From positions 4,278,001 to 4,342,000 of the forward strand of contig CBDDPH010000002.1 in assembly GCA_965232265.1 (NCBI GenBank): a DNA stretch of 64,000 bases, given 5' to 3'. Source of the stretch: VXRD01 sp965232265 (GTDB taxonomy: Bacteria; Latescibacterota; UBA2968). The position numbers and the translations under genes are program-made. Positions 1 through 9,005 of this stretch are shown here, in pieces (position 1 is the first letter of the stretch; every line of letters begins with the position of its first letter). The notes under the pieces were generated by a model that was given only the letters and a program-made list of their open reading frames with translations, made no database searches and was not told where the DNA came from.

Positions 1-110
1 ACTTGAACAACGATGGCGTCATTAACATGGCGGATTTTCAGATTTTTGCTAATCACTATAACACAGGTGGTGCCACTGGTAGCGCGTTGGTGCTCCCTTT
101 TAACAACTGA
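1..110 (+). CDS. 3' end of an exported protein with a dockerin-type EF-hand (partial)
   Basis: The window opens inside a gene. Reading from base 3 gives 35 residues and a TGA at 108-110. The fragment carries a calcium-loop pattern (LNNDGVINMADFQIF) typical of dockerin type I / EF-hand repeats that end large secreted proteins. The two bases before the first full codon (AC) would allow an Asp, completing the loop DLNNDG. The same style of repeat is at the N terminus of the LRR protein at 57297-59966, so these motifs recur in this genome. The rest of the protein lies outside the window, so its function cannot be stated. Confidence 0.6.
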   Translation, partial: LNNDGVINMADFQIFANHYNTGGATGSALVLPFNN

Positions 111-226
111 CCTGAAGCAGTTGACCTGCCATTTGCCTACCTACCAAGACTGCTCTGGCAGGCAAGCGGCATGGCAAACAGGTACAACGCTTCGATAAAC
201 AACATCACATCAAAAAGGAATATCTC

Positions 227-409
227 ATGGCCAATCCCAAACGAAAAAGTTCAAAATCTCGCACCGGCAAACGCCGTGCCAATTGGAAGCTGCGTCAACC
301 CACCTTTAACGAGTGTCCCAACTGCGGGCAGCAAAAAATACCCCATCGGGTCTGTGGAAATTGCGGTTATTACAATGGGCGCGAAGTGATTGAAACCGAC
401 GGCTTCTAA
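227..409 (+). CDS. rpmF: 50S ribosomal protein bL32
   Basis: A 60-residue basic protein beginning MANPKRKSSKSRTGKRRANWK, the usual bL32 N terminus. Two CxxC pairs (CPNC and CGNC) form the zinc-binding version of the protein. It sits in the large ribosomal subunit. An AAAGGA-like Shine-Dalgarno sequence precedes the ATG. rpmF heads the fatty-acid gene cluster in many bacteria; here plsX, often found between rpmF and fabH, is missing, and the gene upstream is an exported dockerin-type protein rather than the usual YceD/DUF177. Confidence 0.97.
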   Translation: MANPKRKSSKSRTGKRRANWKLRQPTFNECPNCGQQKIPHRVCGNCGYYNGREVIETDGF

Positions 410-455
410 TTTTTAGTCTAACACCGCGCAGACTTTGAGGAGCAGAGTAATTATC

Positions 456-1448
456 ATGTATCCCCTTACAGCCACCATCAGCGGAATTGGACACTACGTC
501 CCAGAACAAAAGCTGACCAATGCCGACCTCGAAAAAATGGTCGATACATCCGACGAGTGGATCACATCCCGCACCGGCATCAAAGAACGCCGCATCCTCG
601 ACGAGGGATTGGGCACATCTTTTATGGCTCTGAAATCTCTGGAATCCATTTTGCACACCAAAGGACTCGATGCCAGAGATATCGACCTGATCATCGTCGC
701 CACCATCACCCCCGACATGGTATTTCCATCATCAGCCTGTCTGGTACAGGACCAAATTGGTGCCACAAATGCCTGGGCTTTCGACCTATCGGCAGCATGT
801 AGCGGTTTTCTATATGCTCTGATGGTGGGGGCGCAATTTGTTGAAACGGGCGCGCACAAGCGCGTAGTCGTCATTGGGGCCGACAAAATGAGCAGCATTA
901 CAGACTACACTGATCGCGAAACCTGTGTGCTCTTTGGCGATGGCGCAGGCGCCGTTCTACTCGAACCCGGCGAACCAGGTTTGGGACTTAAAGACTTTAT
1001 CCTCTATTCCGATGGCAGCGGCGTAAAATATCTGCGACAACCCGCTGGCGGCAGTGTGCTTCCGGCCTCTCGTGAAACCGTTGACCAGAAAATGCACTAT
1101 ATTTATCAAGATGGCCGCGAAGTTTTCAAATTTGCAGTCCCCAAAATGGCCGAAGTCTCCGCGCAAATTCTCGAACGCAACGGCCTCGTCGGCGAAGACA
1201 TCGCGCTTTTTGTGCCGCATCAGGCCAACAAACGCATCATCGACGCATGTATCAAACGCACAGACATACCCGAAGACCGCGCTGTGGTCAATATCGACCG
1301 CTATGCCAACACCTCGGCTGCCACCATTCCCATTGGCCTATCCGAAGCAGTCGAACAGGGCCGCCTCAGCCGCGGTGACAACGTGTTGCTCGCCAGTGCC
1401 GGCGCGGGATATACCTGGGGCAGTACCCTGCTAACCTGGGCTTATTAA
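456..1448 (+). CDS. fabH: 3-oxoacyl-[ACP] synthase III (KASIII)
   Basis: Condenses acetyl-CoA (or another primer) with malonyl-ACP to start fatty-acid synthesis in the cytosol. The thiolase-fold triad is visible: Cys115 in AACSGFL, His255 in PHQANKR and Asn285 in YANTSAA. The reading frame is open from a TTG at 435, but an AGGAG at 438-442 lies at the right distance before the ATG at 456, so I place the start there, giving 330 residues, a normal length for the family. It is followed with no gap by fabD and belongs to the rpmF-fabH-fabD-fabG-acpP-fabF-rnc run. Confidence 0.96.
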   Translation: MYPLTATISGIGHYVPEQKLTNADLEKMVDTSDEWITSRTGIKERRILDEGLGTSFMALKSLESILHTKGLDARDIDLIIVATITPDMVFPSSACLVQDQIGATNAWAFDLSAACSGFLYALMVGAQFVETGAHKRVVVIGADKMSSITDYTDRETCVLFGDGAGAVLLEPGEPGLGLKDFILYSDGSGVKYLRQPAGGSVLPASRETVDQKMHYIYQDGREVFKFAVPKMAEVSAQILERNGLVGEDIALFVPHQANKRIIDACIKRTDIPEDRAVVNIDRYANTSAATIPIGLSEAVEQGRLSRGDNVLLASAGAGYTWGSTLLTWAY

Positions 1449-2381
1449 ATGACAAAAACAGCTTTCCTATTTCCAGGGCAAGGCTCCCAATTTGTCGGCA
1501 TGGGACACGACCTGTACAGGACCGCACCAGAAGCACACAAAATTTTTGATCTTGCCGACGACGTGCTCGACATAGACATCAAATCATTCTGCTTCAACGG
1601 ACCTGCTGAGTCGCTCAAACAAACCGCAGTCACACAACCGGCAATTTTTGCCCACAGCATTGCCGCCCTCGAAGTACTCAAAAGCCGGGGACTGCTCCCC
1701 GACCTCGTGGCGGGACACAGTGTTGGAGAACTCGCCGCCCTCGTTGCGGCAGGTGTCATGCGCGCCGAAGACGGTTTTCGGGTCGTCAGCGTGCGCGGAC
1801 ATGCCATGCAAGTCGCGGGAAAAATTCGGCCAGGCACTATGGCGGCAGTGCTCGGTCTCGACGACGACATAATGATTCGGCTTTGCGACGACCTCAGTTC
1901 TTCGGGTCATGTCACAACAGCCAATTTCAATTGCCCCGGACAAGTGGTCCTATCTGGCGAGGAAAACGCCGTTGACGAAGCACTCGAAAAAGCCAAAGCA
2001 CTGGGCGCCAGACGCGCCGTGCTTTTGGCCGTAGGTGCCGCATTTCACTCGGCCCTGATGCAACCAGCCGTAACAGCGCTGACCGACATACTCCACGATG
2101 TGCCATTTGCGCCAGCGCAAATCCCCGTGATCCCCAATGTCACGGCTGAACCCACACGCGATCCAGATCTGCTCAAAGACCTGTTGATCGAGCAAGTTAT
2201 TTCGCCTGTTCGCTGGACCGAATCCATGCAACAACTCATTGCAGAAGGCATGACCGAGGCCCTCGAAGTGGGACCGGGCAATGTACTCAAGGGTCTCATG
2301 CGCCGAATTGATCGGAATATTCCAGTCCGCGAAGCCGGCACATTGGGAGCCATTGAACAACTGAAAGGCAATAGCCAGTGA
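1449..2381 (+). CDS. fabD: Malonyl-CoA:ACP transacylase
   Basis: Moves malonate from CoA to ACP, supplying the extender for fatty-acid elongation. The N terminus has the family signature FLFPGQGSQFVGMG; the nucleophile elbow GHSVGE carries Ser91, and His200 in the AAFHS segment is the expected catalytic partner. The length of 310 residues is typical. The ATG directly follows the fabH stop codon and has no separate Shine-Dalgarno sequence, so translation is probably coupled to fabH. Confidence 0.97.
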   Translation: MTKTAFLFPGQGSQFVGMGHDLYRTAPEAHKIFDLADDVLDIDIKSFCFNGPAESLKQTAVTQPAIFAHSIAALEVLKSRGLLPDLVAGHSVGELAALVAAGVMRAEDGFRVVSVRGHAMQVAGKIRPGTMAAVLGLDDDIMIRLCDDLSSSGHVTTANFNCPGQVVLSGEENAVDEALEKAKALGARRAVLLAVGAAFHSALMQPAVTALTDILHDVPFAPAQIPVIPNVTAEPTRDPDLLKDLLIEQVISPVRWTESMQQLIAEGMTEALEVGPGNVLKGLMRRIDRNIPVREAGTLGAIEQLKGNSQ

Positions 2382-2414
2382 CCCCGCACCGCCACCCGGG
2401 ATTGGGTGGTTGGG

Positions 2415-2457
2415 ACTGACAACTGACATGACAACTGACAACCGACAACTGACAACT
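2415..2457 (+). repeat. Short degenerate tandem repeat (TGACAAC units) between fabD and fabG
   Basis: In this 81-base gap the motif ACTGACAACTGACA recurs as a run of TGACAAC/TGACATG/CGACAAC units ending just before the fabG ATG. It is not a terminator and has no coding potential. A related AGTCAGTCGTCAG-type run appears inside the coding sequence at 54600-54630, so this looks like a dispersed simple-repeat family of the genome. Confidence 0.6.
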
Positions 2458-2462
2458 ATCCC

Positions 2463-3209
2463 ATGAACCGACTCACAGATAAAACAGCTCTTGTAACGGG
2501 CGGATCTCGCGGCATTGGCGAGGCCATTGCCCTGCGCCTTGCACGCGAAGGGGCGAACATCGCCGTATGTGCCAGCCAGAGCACAGAAGCCGCAGAAGCC
2601 GTGGCCGCAAAAATCCGCGCCCAAGGCCGAGAGGCCATTGCACGACAAACCGATGTATCCAATGCCGAATCCGTTGAAGCCCTTGTCGAGACCGTCCTCG
2701 ACACCTGGGGCAAAATCGATATACTCGTCAACAATGCGGGTATCGCCCGCGACAATTTGTTAATGCGTATGAAAGAAGACGAGTGGGATGCTGTTCTTGA
2801 CGTCAACCTCAAAGGTGCTTACCATTGTATCAAAGCCGTCACCCGTCCCATGATGAGAGCGCGAACCGGTCGCATCATCAACGTCTCATCGGTCGTAGGG
2901 CTTCTGGGCAATGCCGGGCAGATCAATTACGCCGCATCCAAATCGGGCCTTATTGGCCTGACCAAATCGGTAGCCAGAGAATTGGCCAGCCGCAATATTA
3001 CCGCCAACGCCATTGCGCCCGGATTTATTCCAACGGACATGACCGCCAAACTCAACGCCAAAATACAAGAACAGTTGATCGCACAGATTCCACTGGGCAA
3101 ACTCGGCAGTTCCGACGATGTCGCTGCTGCCGCAGCCTTTCTCGCCTCTGACGACGCATCTTATATTACCGGACAGGTTCTCGTTGTCGATGGCGGAATG
3201 GCAATGTAA
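2463..3209 (+). CDS. fabG: 3-oxoacyl-[ACP] reductase
   Basis: An NADPH-dependent short-chain dehydrogenase that reduces 3-oxoacyl-ACP in fatty-acid elongation. The Rossmann glycine motif TGGSRGIGEAIA is near residue 12, NNAG near residue 88, and the active-site pair Tyr156/Lys160 (YAASK) follows a conserved Ser in NVSSVVG. The length of 248 residues is standard. Its place between fabD and acpP supports the fatty-acid role over the many other SDR functions. Confidence 0.96.
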   Translation: MNRLTDKTALVTGGSRGIGEAIALRLAREGANIAVCASQSTEAAEAVAAKIRAQGREAIARQTDVSNAESVEALVETVLDTWGKIDILVNNAGIARDNLLMRMKEDEWDAVLDVNLKGAYHCIKAVTRPMMRARTGRIINVSSVVGLLGNAGQINYAASKSGLIGLTKSVARELASRNITANAIAPGFIPTDMTAKLNAKIQEQLIAQIPLGKLGSSDDVAAAAAFLASDDASYITGQVLVVDGGMAM

Positions 3210-3243
3210 ATAATCACGACACACCAATCACGGAGGGCTTCAC

Positions 3244-3483
3244 ATGACTGATGATATTCAACAAAAAGTTACCGACCTAATCGTTGACCAACTCGGCGTC
3301 GACGCCGATAGCGTCAATGCCAATGCCCATTTTATCGACGATCTGGGCGCCGACTCGCTCGACACAGTCGAACTGGTCATGGCTTTCGAAGAAGAATTTG
3401 ACATGGAAATTTCCGATGAAGACGCCGAGAAGCTCGAAACAGTTGGCGATGCCATCGCATACTTAGACGAGCATCTGGATTAA
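3244..3483 (+). CDS. acpP: Acyl carrier protein
   Basis: A 79-residue acidic four-helix carrier protein. Ser38 in the DSLD motif is the site of 4'-phosphopantetheine attachment. A GGAGG ribosome binding site precedes the ATG. This is the housekeeping ACP of fatty-acid synthesis; it is clearly different from the second ACP at 34774-35046 in the accessory island. Confidence 0.97.
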   Translation: MTDDIQQKVTDLIVDQLGVDADSVNANAHFIDDLGADSLDTVELVMAFEEEFDMEISDEDAEKLETVGDAIAYLDEHLD

Positions 3484-3491
3484 CTCGGAAA

Positions 3492-3527
3492 CTGGAGGCT
3501 GAAGATTGGATCCAGCCTCCAGGAGGT
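3492..3527 (+). promoter_or_regulatory. Hairpin overlapping the fabF ribosome binding site
   Basis: A perfect 10-base inverted repeat (CTGGAGGCTG at 3492-3501, CAGCCTCCAG at 3513-3522) with an 11-base loop lies between acpP and fabF. It has no T-run, so it is not an ordinary terminator. The fabF Shine-Dalgarno sequence AGGAGGT begins at 3521, at the foot of the stem, so the fold could limit translation of fabF relative to acpP or act as an RNA processing or stability element. This role is inferred from position alone. Confidence 0.45.
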
Positions 3528-3533
3528 CACTAA

Positions 3534-4784
3534 GTGAACAGACAACGCAGAGTGGTCATCACCGGCCTGGGTACACTTGCCCCCAATGGCAATACCACAG
3601 AAAGCTATTGGGATGCATTGTGCAACGGTAAAACAGGTGTTGGCCCCATCACAAAATTTGACGCCACTGATTTTCGCGTGCAATTTGCCGCCGAAGTCAA
3701 AGACTTTGACCCGGCGCACTTTGGCATTGACCGTCGAAGCCAGCGGCGCATGGATCTCTTTACCCAATACGCCATTGCAGCATCTGTTCAGGCCGTAGAA
3801 CATGCGGGTCTCGATATCGGCAATGAACATGCCGAACGCATCGGCGTTGTATTTGGCTCGGGCATTGGCGGCATCCAAACCTTTGAGGACCAGCACGATG
3901 CCTACCGCAACGGTGGCCCAAGACGCATCAGTCCGCTTTTTGTGCCCATGATGATCCCCGACATGTCCGCCGGTCAAGTCTCTATCTACATCGGTGCCAA
4001 AGGCCCCAACTACACCACCGTCACGGCCTGCGCCTCAGCAGCCCACGCCATTGGCAATGCCGCCCGCGAAATTTGGGACGACGAAGCCGATGTCATGATC
4101 ACAGGGGGGGCCGAAGCCGCCATTACCCCAATGTCAGTCGGTGGATTTGCCTCAGCACGCGCGCTCTCAACCCGCAACGACGATCCCACGAGTGCCAGCC
4201 GTCCCTTTGACGCAGACCGGGATGGATTTGTCATTGGAGAAGGCGCCGGCGGGCTTGTTCTGGAAGAACTCGAACGCGCAACACAACGGGGCGCCACCAT
4301 CTATGCCGAAGTTGTAGGGACTGGCTACACTGGCGATGCCTATCACATCACCGATATGGCCCCCGGTGGCGAAGGAGGCGCACGCGCCTTGCGCCGCGCC
4401 CTGCGACAGGCGAAGATCAATCCCGAAGACGTGTCCTATATCAACGCGCACGGCACATCCACGCCCGTGGGCGATCCGCAAGAAACAGCCGCCATCAAAT
4501 CCGCATTTGGGGACCACGCCAAAAAGCTCGCCATCAGTTCGACAAAATCCATGACCGGACATCTTCTGGGCGCTTCGGGTGCGATTGAAACCATTGCAGC
4601 AACGCTATCAATTCACCACAATATTGTGCCGCCCACGATCAACTATGAAACACCCGACCCGGAATGCGACCTCGATTACGTCCCTAATGAAGCGCGAGAA
4701 ATACCCGTTGAAATAGCGATCAGCAACTCCTTTGGCTTTGGCGGTCACAACGCAGTACTCATCCTGCGCGAGTTTCGCAACTGA
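3534..4784 (+). CDS. fabF: 3-oxoacyl-[ACP] synthase II (KASII)
   Basis: Elongating condensing enzyme of fatty-acid synthesis. The Cys-His-His triad is visible: Cys166 in TACASAAH, His306 in NAHGTSTPVGD and His343 in TGHLLGASG. The length is 416 residues. Translation starts at a GTG (3534) with a strong AGGAGGT seven bases upstream. The region between acpP and this start folds as a hairpin (see 3492-3527). Confidence 0.97.
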   Translation: MNRQRRVVITGLGTLAPNGNTTESYWDALCNGKTGVGPITKFDATDFRVQFAAEVKDFDPAHFGIDRRSQRRMDLFTQYAIAASVQAVEHAGLDIGNEHAERIGVVFGSGIGGIQTFEDQHDAYRNGGPRRISPLFVPMMIPDMSAGQVSIYIGAKGPNYTTVTACASAAHAIGNAAREIWDDEADVMITGGAEAAITPMSVGGFASARALSTRNDDPTSASRPFDADRDGFVIGEGAGGLVLEELERATQRGATIYAEVVGTGYTGDAYHITDMAPGGEGGARALRRALRQAKINPEDVSYINAHGTSTPVGDPQETAAIKSAFGDHAKKLAISSTKSMTGHLLGASGAIETIAATLSIHHNIVPPTINYETPDPECDLDYVPNEAREIPVEIAISNSFGFGGHNAVLILREFRN

Positions 4785-4795
4785 CGAGACCATAC

Positions 4796-5572
4796 ATGCT
4801 ACGTGAATTGAAAGGGGGCGGTTTTATCCGGCTCGCAACCGTCTTACAAACAATCAGACGCTGGTCCGCAAGCAGCAGAGTGCGTTCCCAAGACGAACTC
4901 CAACGCGAACTCGGTTATACCTTTTCCAATACCGCTTTGCTCGAACAAGCCCTTAAACACCGGTCCCATGTTTACGTCACCCAAGAAGGCAGCATTGCGT
5001 CCAACGAACGCCTGGAATTTTTGGGCGATGCCGTGCTCGATCTCATTGTGACAGAACATCTCTACAAACGGTTCAAAAAGAAAAGAGAAGGGGAACTCAC
5101 ACAAATCAAGTCTCTGCTCGTCAGCAAGGTCGTCCTTGCCGAAAAAGGCCGCAACATCCAACTCGGAGAATATCTCTATTTGAGCAAAGAAGAAATCTCA
5201 TCTGGCGGGCGGCAACGCACCTCAATTATCGGCGATGCTTTCGAAGCGCTCTTGGGGGCGATCTACCTCGACGGCGGGCTTGAGGCGGCCCGCTCATTTG
5301 TCGAACGCACAATTCTAACCAATATTGAAGAACTCCTCGCCGACGGCAACTATCTCAACTTCAAAAGCCTGCTTCTCGAACACACGCAAAGTACGGGACA
5401 GGGCCATCCGCGATATCAGTCCATATCCGAAGAAGGCCCAGATCACCGAAAAATTTTCTTTATTGAAGTAACCCTCCAGGGCGATCGATTGGGCGAAGGA
5501 CAGGGGCGCAGTAAAAAAGAAGCCCAACAGATGGCCGCAAAAGACGCGCTCAAGCATTTGGGCCTACATTAA
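4796..5572 (+). CDS. rnc: Ribonuclease III
   Basis: Double-strand-specific endoribonuclease for rRNA and mRNA processing. The catalytic signature NERLEFLGDAVLDL is in the N-terminal half, with the second acidic site in IGDAFEALLGAIYLDGG; the C-terminal third is a double-stranded RNA-binding domain ending in KKEAQQMAAKDALKHL. At 258 residues it is slightly long because of an N-terminal extension of about 30 residues, so a later start cannot be excluded. fabF-rnc is a conserved gene order. Confidence 0.95.
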   Translation: MLRELKGGGFIRLATVLQTIRRWSASSRVRSQDELQRELGYTFSNTALLEQALKHRSHVYVTQEGSIASNERLEFLGDAVLDLIVTEHLYKRFKKKREGELTQIKSLLVSKVVLAEKGRNIQLGEYLYLSKEEISSGGRQRTSIIGDAFEALLGAIYLDGGLEAARSFVERTILTNIEELLADGNYLNFKSLLLEHTQSTGQGHPRYQSISEEGPDHRKIFFIEVTLQGDRLGEGQGRSKKEAQQMAAKDALKHLGLH

Positions 5573-5574
5573 CC

Positions 5575-6408
5575 GTGACACAATGCGATCCCCCCAAATG
5601 GCGTTTCCTGAATACCCAACTTGGAAACGCCTTTTTTAATATGGCAGTCGATGAAGCCCTCGTGCGCTCGACAGGTGCTCGGCCTGCATTTCGCGTTTAC
5701 GGGTGGCAACCGCCCGCGGTCTCCTTTGGGTATGCACAGCGCATCAGCCGCGAAGTCGATGCCAAAAAAGTTCGCGAGCGCGGTATCGACATCGTCCGTC
5801 GGCCCACCGGCGGTCGCGCTATCTTGCACTGGAACGAACTGACCTACAGCGTTGTCTGTCCTGCCGACAATCCCATAATGGGGGGCAATATCAACGAAGC
5901 CTATCGCAAAATCAGCGAGGGTCTCCTGGCGGGTATTCGCACGCTCGGCGTCGATGCGACCTTCGAATCCCGTCGCCAAATACCGCCCTCACCGCGCGGC
6001 AAAGAACTCACCGCGCCCTGTTTTACCAGCACGGCGCAATACGAAATCACATTCAAGGGCCGCAAACTCATCGGCAGCGCGCAACAGCGCATCGGCACAA
6101 TGCTCTTGCAACACGGGTCTCTCCTGCTCGGCCCAGAACACAAACAAATCGCCGACCTTCTGCCCGGCGACAAACCCGGCCTGCAAAAGCGTTTTGCGCG
6201 CGAACTCGACCGCCAAACCATCTCGCTCTCTGAAGCCCTCGCACACCCCATCGATTTCGACACGGCGGCCACAGCCATCCGACAAGGCATTCAAAAGACC
6301 TTTAACATCCAACTTGTCGAAGCCACACTCAGCGCAACCGAAATCGCCGAAACCCAACGCCTCATCGCCGAGAAATACGCAACCCATGAATGGAATGACA
6401 AATATTGA
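5575..6408 (+). CDS. lipM: Lipoate/octanoate transferase, LipM-like
   Basis: Member of the BPL/LplA/LipB fold. RRPTGGRAILHWNELTYS is the lipoyl-ligase-type motif near residue 80. Cys149 in PCFTST and Lys164 in GRKLIGSAQQR match the active-site Cys and Lys of LipM octanoyltransferases rather than ATP-dependent lipoate ligases, which suggests transfer of octanoate from ACP to lipoyl domains. It begins with GTG two bases after the rnc stop, and its position next to ACP and fatty-acid genes fits an octanoyl-ACP donor. LplA-type activity remains possible. Confidence 0.85.
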   Translation: MTQCDPPKWRFLNTQLGNAFFNMAVDEALVRSTGARPAFRVYGWQPPAVSFGYAQRISREVDAKKVRERGIDIVRRPTGGRAILHWNELTYSVVCPADNPIMGGNINEAYRKISEGLLAGIRTLGVDATFESRRQIPPSPRGKELTAPCFTSTAQYEITFKGRKLIGSAQQRIGTMLLQHGSLLLGPEHKQIADLLPGDKPGLQKRFARELDRQTISLSEALAHPIDFDTAATAIRQGIQKTFNIQLVEATLSATEIAETQRLIAEKYATHEWNDKY

Positions 6409-6817
6409 CGCCCCAAAGACATGGGCCTCGCATCCCGTGCGCGAAGAGCCGTTGGCAAAATCTGTTTTACTCGCACTCATCATTCTCGGCGTCGCGTCTA
6501 TTGTCGGCGTGAGCTTTCAGAGTATCACTTTCGCCCTTCTTTCACTCGCATTGCTCACCGCGGCGATGACCCGTTATTTTTTCCCAACGCGCTATATTAT
6601 CGACGCTCGCGGTTTTACCATTTCACATATCGGCACGCGCAGGCAATATCTGTGGACAAATTTTCGCCGCGCCACGCGCCATCCCGACGGCGTCTTCTTA
6701 AGTCCTTTTGCCAAACCCCATCGTCTCGACACCTTTCGCGGTCAATTCCTGCGCTCGAAAAACCCCGCTGAGATCTACCATGTCGTCCAAAAACACATCG
6801 CTATTGACCCGGCTTAA
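6395..6817 (+). CDS. Small membrane protein with two TM helices and a PH-like C-terminal part
   Basis: The frame is open far upstream inside lipM, but the likely start is the ATG at 6395 (or 6386) near the lipM stop, giving about 140 residues. Residues about 22-60 form two hydrophobic helices with a short turn; the rest (YIIDARGFTISHIGTRRQYLWTNF...) resembles bacterial PH / YcxB-like domains found after a TM hairpin. It overlaps the next gene by 38 bases, so the pair is co-translated. I do not recognise a specific function. Confidence 0.7.
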   Translation: MTNIDAPKTWASHPVREEPLAKSVLLALIILGVASIVGVSFQSITFALLSLALLTAAMTRYFFPTRYIIDARGFTISHIGTRRQYLWTNFRRATRHPDGVFLSPFAKPHRLDTFRGQFLRSKNPAEIYHVVQKHIAIDPA

Positions 6818-7133
6818 GCACTATTGCGCCCATGCCTTTGCCGTTTCTCCCCCCGAAAGTGCCATCACCGAAGAAGACGAAATCCTCGCCGAAAAAGCCG
6901 CCGCCTTCATCGTGAGGCGCAGGCTCACAGCGCCAGCTATTATGTTACTTGAAACCGGGCGACCCTTTAACTATATTGGCAGCCAACTTTTGACTTTTTT
7001 GTCGCCCTTCGTCTCCATCATCTTCTCCTCAACAGCCGAGTTTGACCGCTTCACGCGCTTTCTGGAAAAACGGGAAAGCATTCCCTGCCTCATTCGCCAC
7101 ATTGAAACTCTGGAAAATAAAAACCATGGATAA
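6780..7133 (+). CDS. Conserved small protein of unknown function upstream of the GlmL-like gene
   Basis: Starting at the ATG at 6780 the product has 117 residues. The core is RRRLTAPAIMLLETGRPFNYIGSQLLTFLSPF followed by a region rich in Phe, Arg and Glu. This reads like a conserved family found beside GlmL/MutL-type genes, with one amphipathic or membrane-touching segment (IGSQLLTFLSPFVSIIF). It overlaps the gene before it by 38 bases and the gene after it by 8 bases, so all three are probably one transcriptional and translational unit. No catalytic motif is visible. Confidence 0.75.
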   Translation: MSSKNTSLLTRLKHYCAHAFAVSPPESAITEEDEILAEKAAAFIVRRRLTAPAIMLLETGRPFNYIGSQLLTFLSPFVSIIFSSTAEFDRFTRFLEKRESIPCLIRHIETLENKNHG

Positions 7134-8913
7134 ACTCGACGTCATCATCGCCACGGATTGCGGCAGCACCACGACCAAAGCCATCTTGATAGAAAAAAAG
7201 GGCGATGTCTATCGCCAGACCTATCGAGGCGAAGCACCTACCACAGTTGAAGCCCCCTATGAAGACGTCACGCGCGGCGTGCTCAACGCCATTCAAGAAG
7301 TCGAAGAACTCTCCGGCAGGCAAATTCTCGACGGCGAAACCATCATCACACCCGCAGAAGATCATCGCGGCGTTGACATCTACATTTCCACCAGCAGCGC
7401 AGGCGGCGGCCTGCAAATGATGGTCGGCGGCGTCATTCAGGCTATGACCGGCGAAAGCGCGCAGCGTTGCGCCCTCGGCGCAGGCGCGATTGTCATGGAC
7501 ATTCTCGCGTCCAACGACGGGCGGCAGCCCCACGAAAAAATCGAACGCATTCGCCAGTTGCGCCCCGATATGGTGCTCCTTTCGGGCGGCACAGATGGCG
7601 GCACCATTTCGCACGTTGTCGAACTGGCAGAATTTATCTCCGCCGCCGACCCCAAACCGCGATTTGGATCGGGCTATCAACTGCCCGTCATTTACGCAGG
7701 AAACAAAGATGCCGCGCAGGAAATCGAACGCACCCTGGGCGACAAAACAGCCCTCACCGTCACGGAAAACATCCGCCCCACGCTCGAAGAGGAAAACCTC
7801 GGACCAGCTCGCCACGTGATCCACGACCTCTTTCTCGAACACGTCATGGCGCAAGCCCCCGGCTATCGAAAACTCATCTCATGGACAGGTGCGCCCATCA
7901 TGCCCACGCCCGGCGCTGTTGGCCTCATGATGCAAACCGCATCCAAACAACAAAATATCAATGTCGTGGGCGTTGACATAGGCGGCGCCACCACCGACGT
8001 ATTCAGCGTCTTTGACGATATCTTCAACCGCACGGTATCTGCCAATCTCGGCATGTCCTACAGCGTGTCCAACGTGCTCGCCGAAGCGGGCCTCAACGAT
8101 GTCATGCGCTGGGTGCCTTTCAAAATCGACGAAGCCGACCTGCGCGACCGCATCAAAAACAAAATGATCCGCCCCACCACAATTCCGCACATGCTCGAAG
8201 AACTTCAGGTCGAACAGGCCATTGCCCGCGAAGCCCTGCGCCTGGCCTTTGTCCAGCATCGCGCACTCGCCGTGGGCCTCAAAGGCGTACAGGCAGAGCG
8301 CACCCTATCCGATGTATTCGACCAATCCGCAGGCGGCGAAAGCCTCATCAAAATGCGCGACCTCGACCTCCTCGTCGGAAGCGGCGGCGTTCTCTCTCAC
8401 GCCCCGCGTCGCATGCAAACAGCCGCCATGCTCATCGACGCCTTCCAGCCCGAAGGCATCACGCGCCTCGCCGTTGACAGCATCTTTATGATGCCACACC
8501 TCGGCGTGCTCTCATCGGTCAACGAAATCGCCGCCACGCAAGTTTTTGAACGCGACTGCCTCATCTACCTCGGCACGTGTATCGCGCCCATCACTCAGGG
8601 CAAAATAGGCACGCCCTGTGTACAATACGAAATCGGCCTTCCCGGCGGAACCCAATCGGGCACCCTGAATATTGGCGACTTTCTGCACTTTCCCCTCGAA
8701 GCCGATGTGGAAGCACACCTCACCTTGCAACCCGAACGCAATACAGACGCAGGTGTCGGGCCGGGTAGAGAACTGAACACCACAGTCAAAGGCGGCACCG
8801 CCGGGCTGATCCTCGACGGCCGCGGTCGCCCCATTGTATTTGCCGAAAATCAATCCGAACGCGCCGATCAAATAAGCCGGTGGAGCGAGGTCCTCGATCT
8901 CTATCCCCGGTAA
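7126..8913 (+). CDS. GlmL/MutL-family ASKHA ATPase (glutamate mutase L-like)
   Basis: A 595-residue protein with the actin/Hsp70-type phosphate loops ATDCGSTTTKA near the N terminus and VGVDIGGATTDVFSV about residues 284-298. The SSAGGGLQMMVGGVIQAMTGESA segment is characteristic of the MutL/GlmL family. In clostridia such genes sit inside glutamate mutase operons, where they are thought to be accessory factors. No B12-dependent mutase subunits are present here; instead the gene leads a run of conserved membrane proteins to 13.6 kb. I chose the ATG at 7126 because the longer frame from 7042 lies within the preceding gene. Confidence 0.85.
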   Translation: MDKLDVIIATDCGSTTTKAILIEKKGDVYRQTYRGEAPTTVEAPYEDVTRGVLNAIQEVEELSGRQILDGETIITPAEDHRGVDIYISTSSAGGGLQMMVGGVIQAMTGESAQRCALGAGAIVMDILASNDGRQPHEKIERIRQLRPDMVLLSGGTDGGTISHVVELAEFISAADPKPRFGSGYQLPVIYAGNKDAAQEIERTLGDKTALTVTENIRPTLEEENLGPARHVIHDLFLEHVMAQAPGYRKLISWTGAPIMPTPGAVGLMMQTASKQQNINVVGVDIGGATTDVFSVFDDIFNRTVSANLGMSYSVSNVLAEAGLNDVMRWVPFKIDEADLRDRIKNKMIRPTTIPHMLEELQVEQAIAREALRLAFVQHRALAVGLKGVQAERTLSDVFDQSAGGESLIKMRDLDLLVGSGGVLSHAPRRMQTAAMLIDAFQPEGITRLAVDSIFMMPHLGVLSSVNEIAATQVFERDCLIYLGTCIAPITQGKIGTPCVQYEIGLPGGTQSGTLNIGDFLHFPLEADVEAHLTLQPERNTDAGVGPGRELNTTVKGGTAGLILDGRGRPIVFAENQSERADQISRWSEVLDLYPR

Positions 8914-9005
8914 GAGAAAGAGCAAGGCCATGATTTAATTTATTTTTTTGTAAAGTAGCCCACGCATTGTATATTCCACTATTCTTAACCCCAGGTACTA
9001 CGTCT

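Noticed and set aside
5954..6394. Long plus-strand frame extending upstream of the small PH-like membrane protein
   Set aside because: This part lies inside the well-supported lipM gene and has a biased, unstructured translation; only the part from 6395 looks real.
7126..8913. Glutamate mutase accessory role for the GlmL-like gene
   Set aside because: No mutase S or E subunit is encoded nearby, so only family membership, not the mutase role, is claimed.
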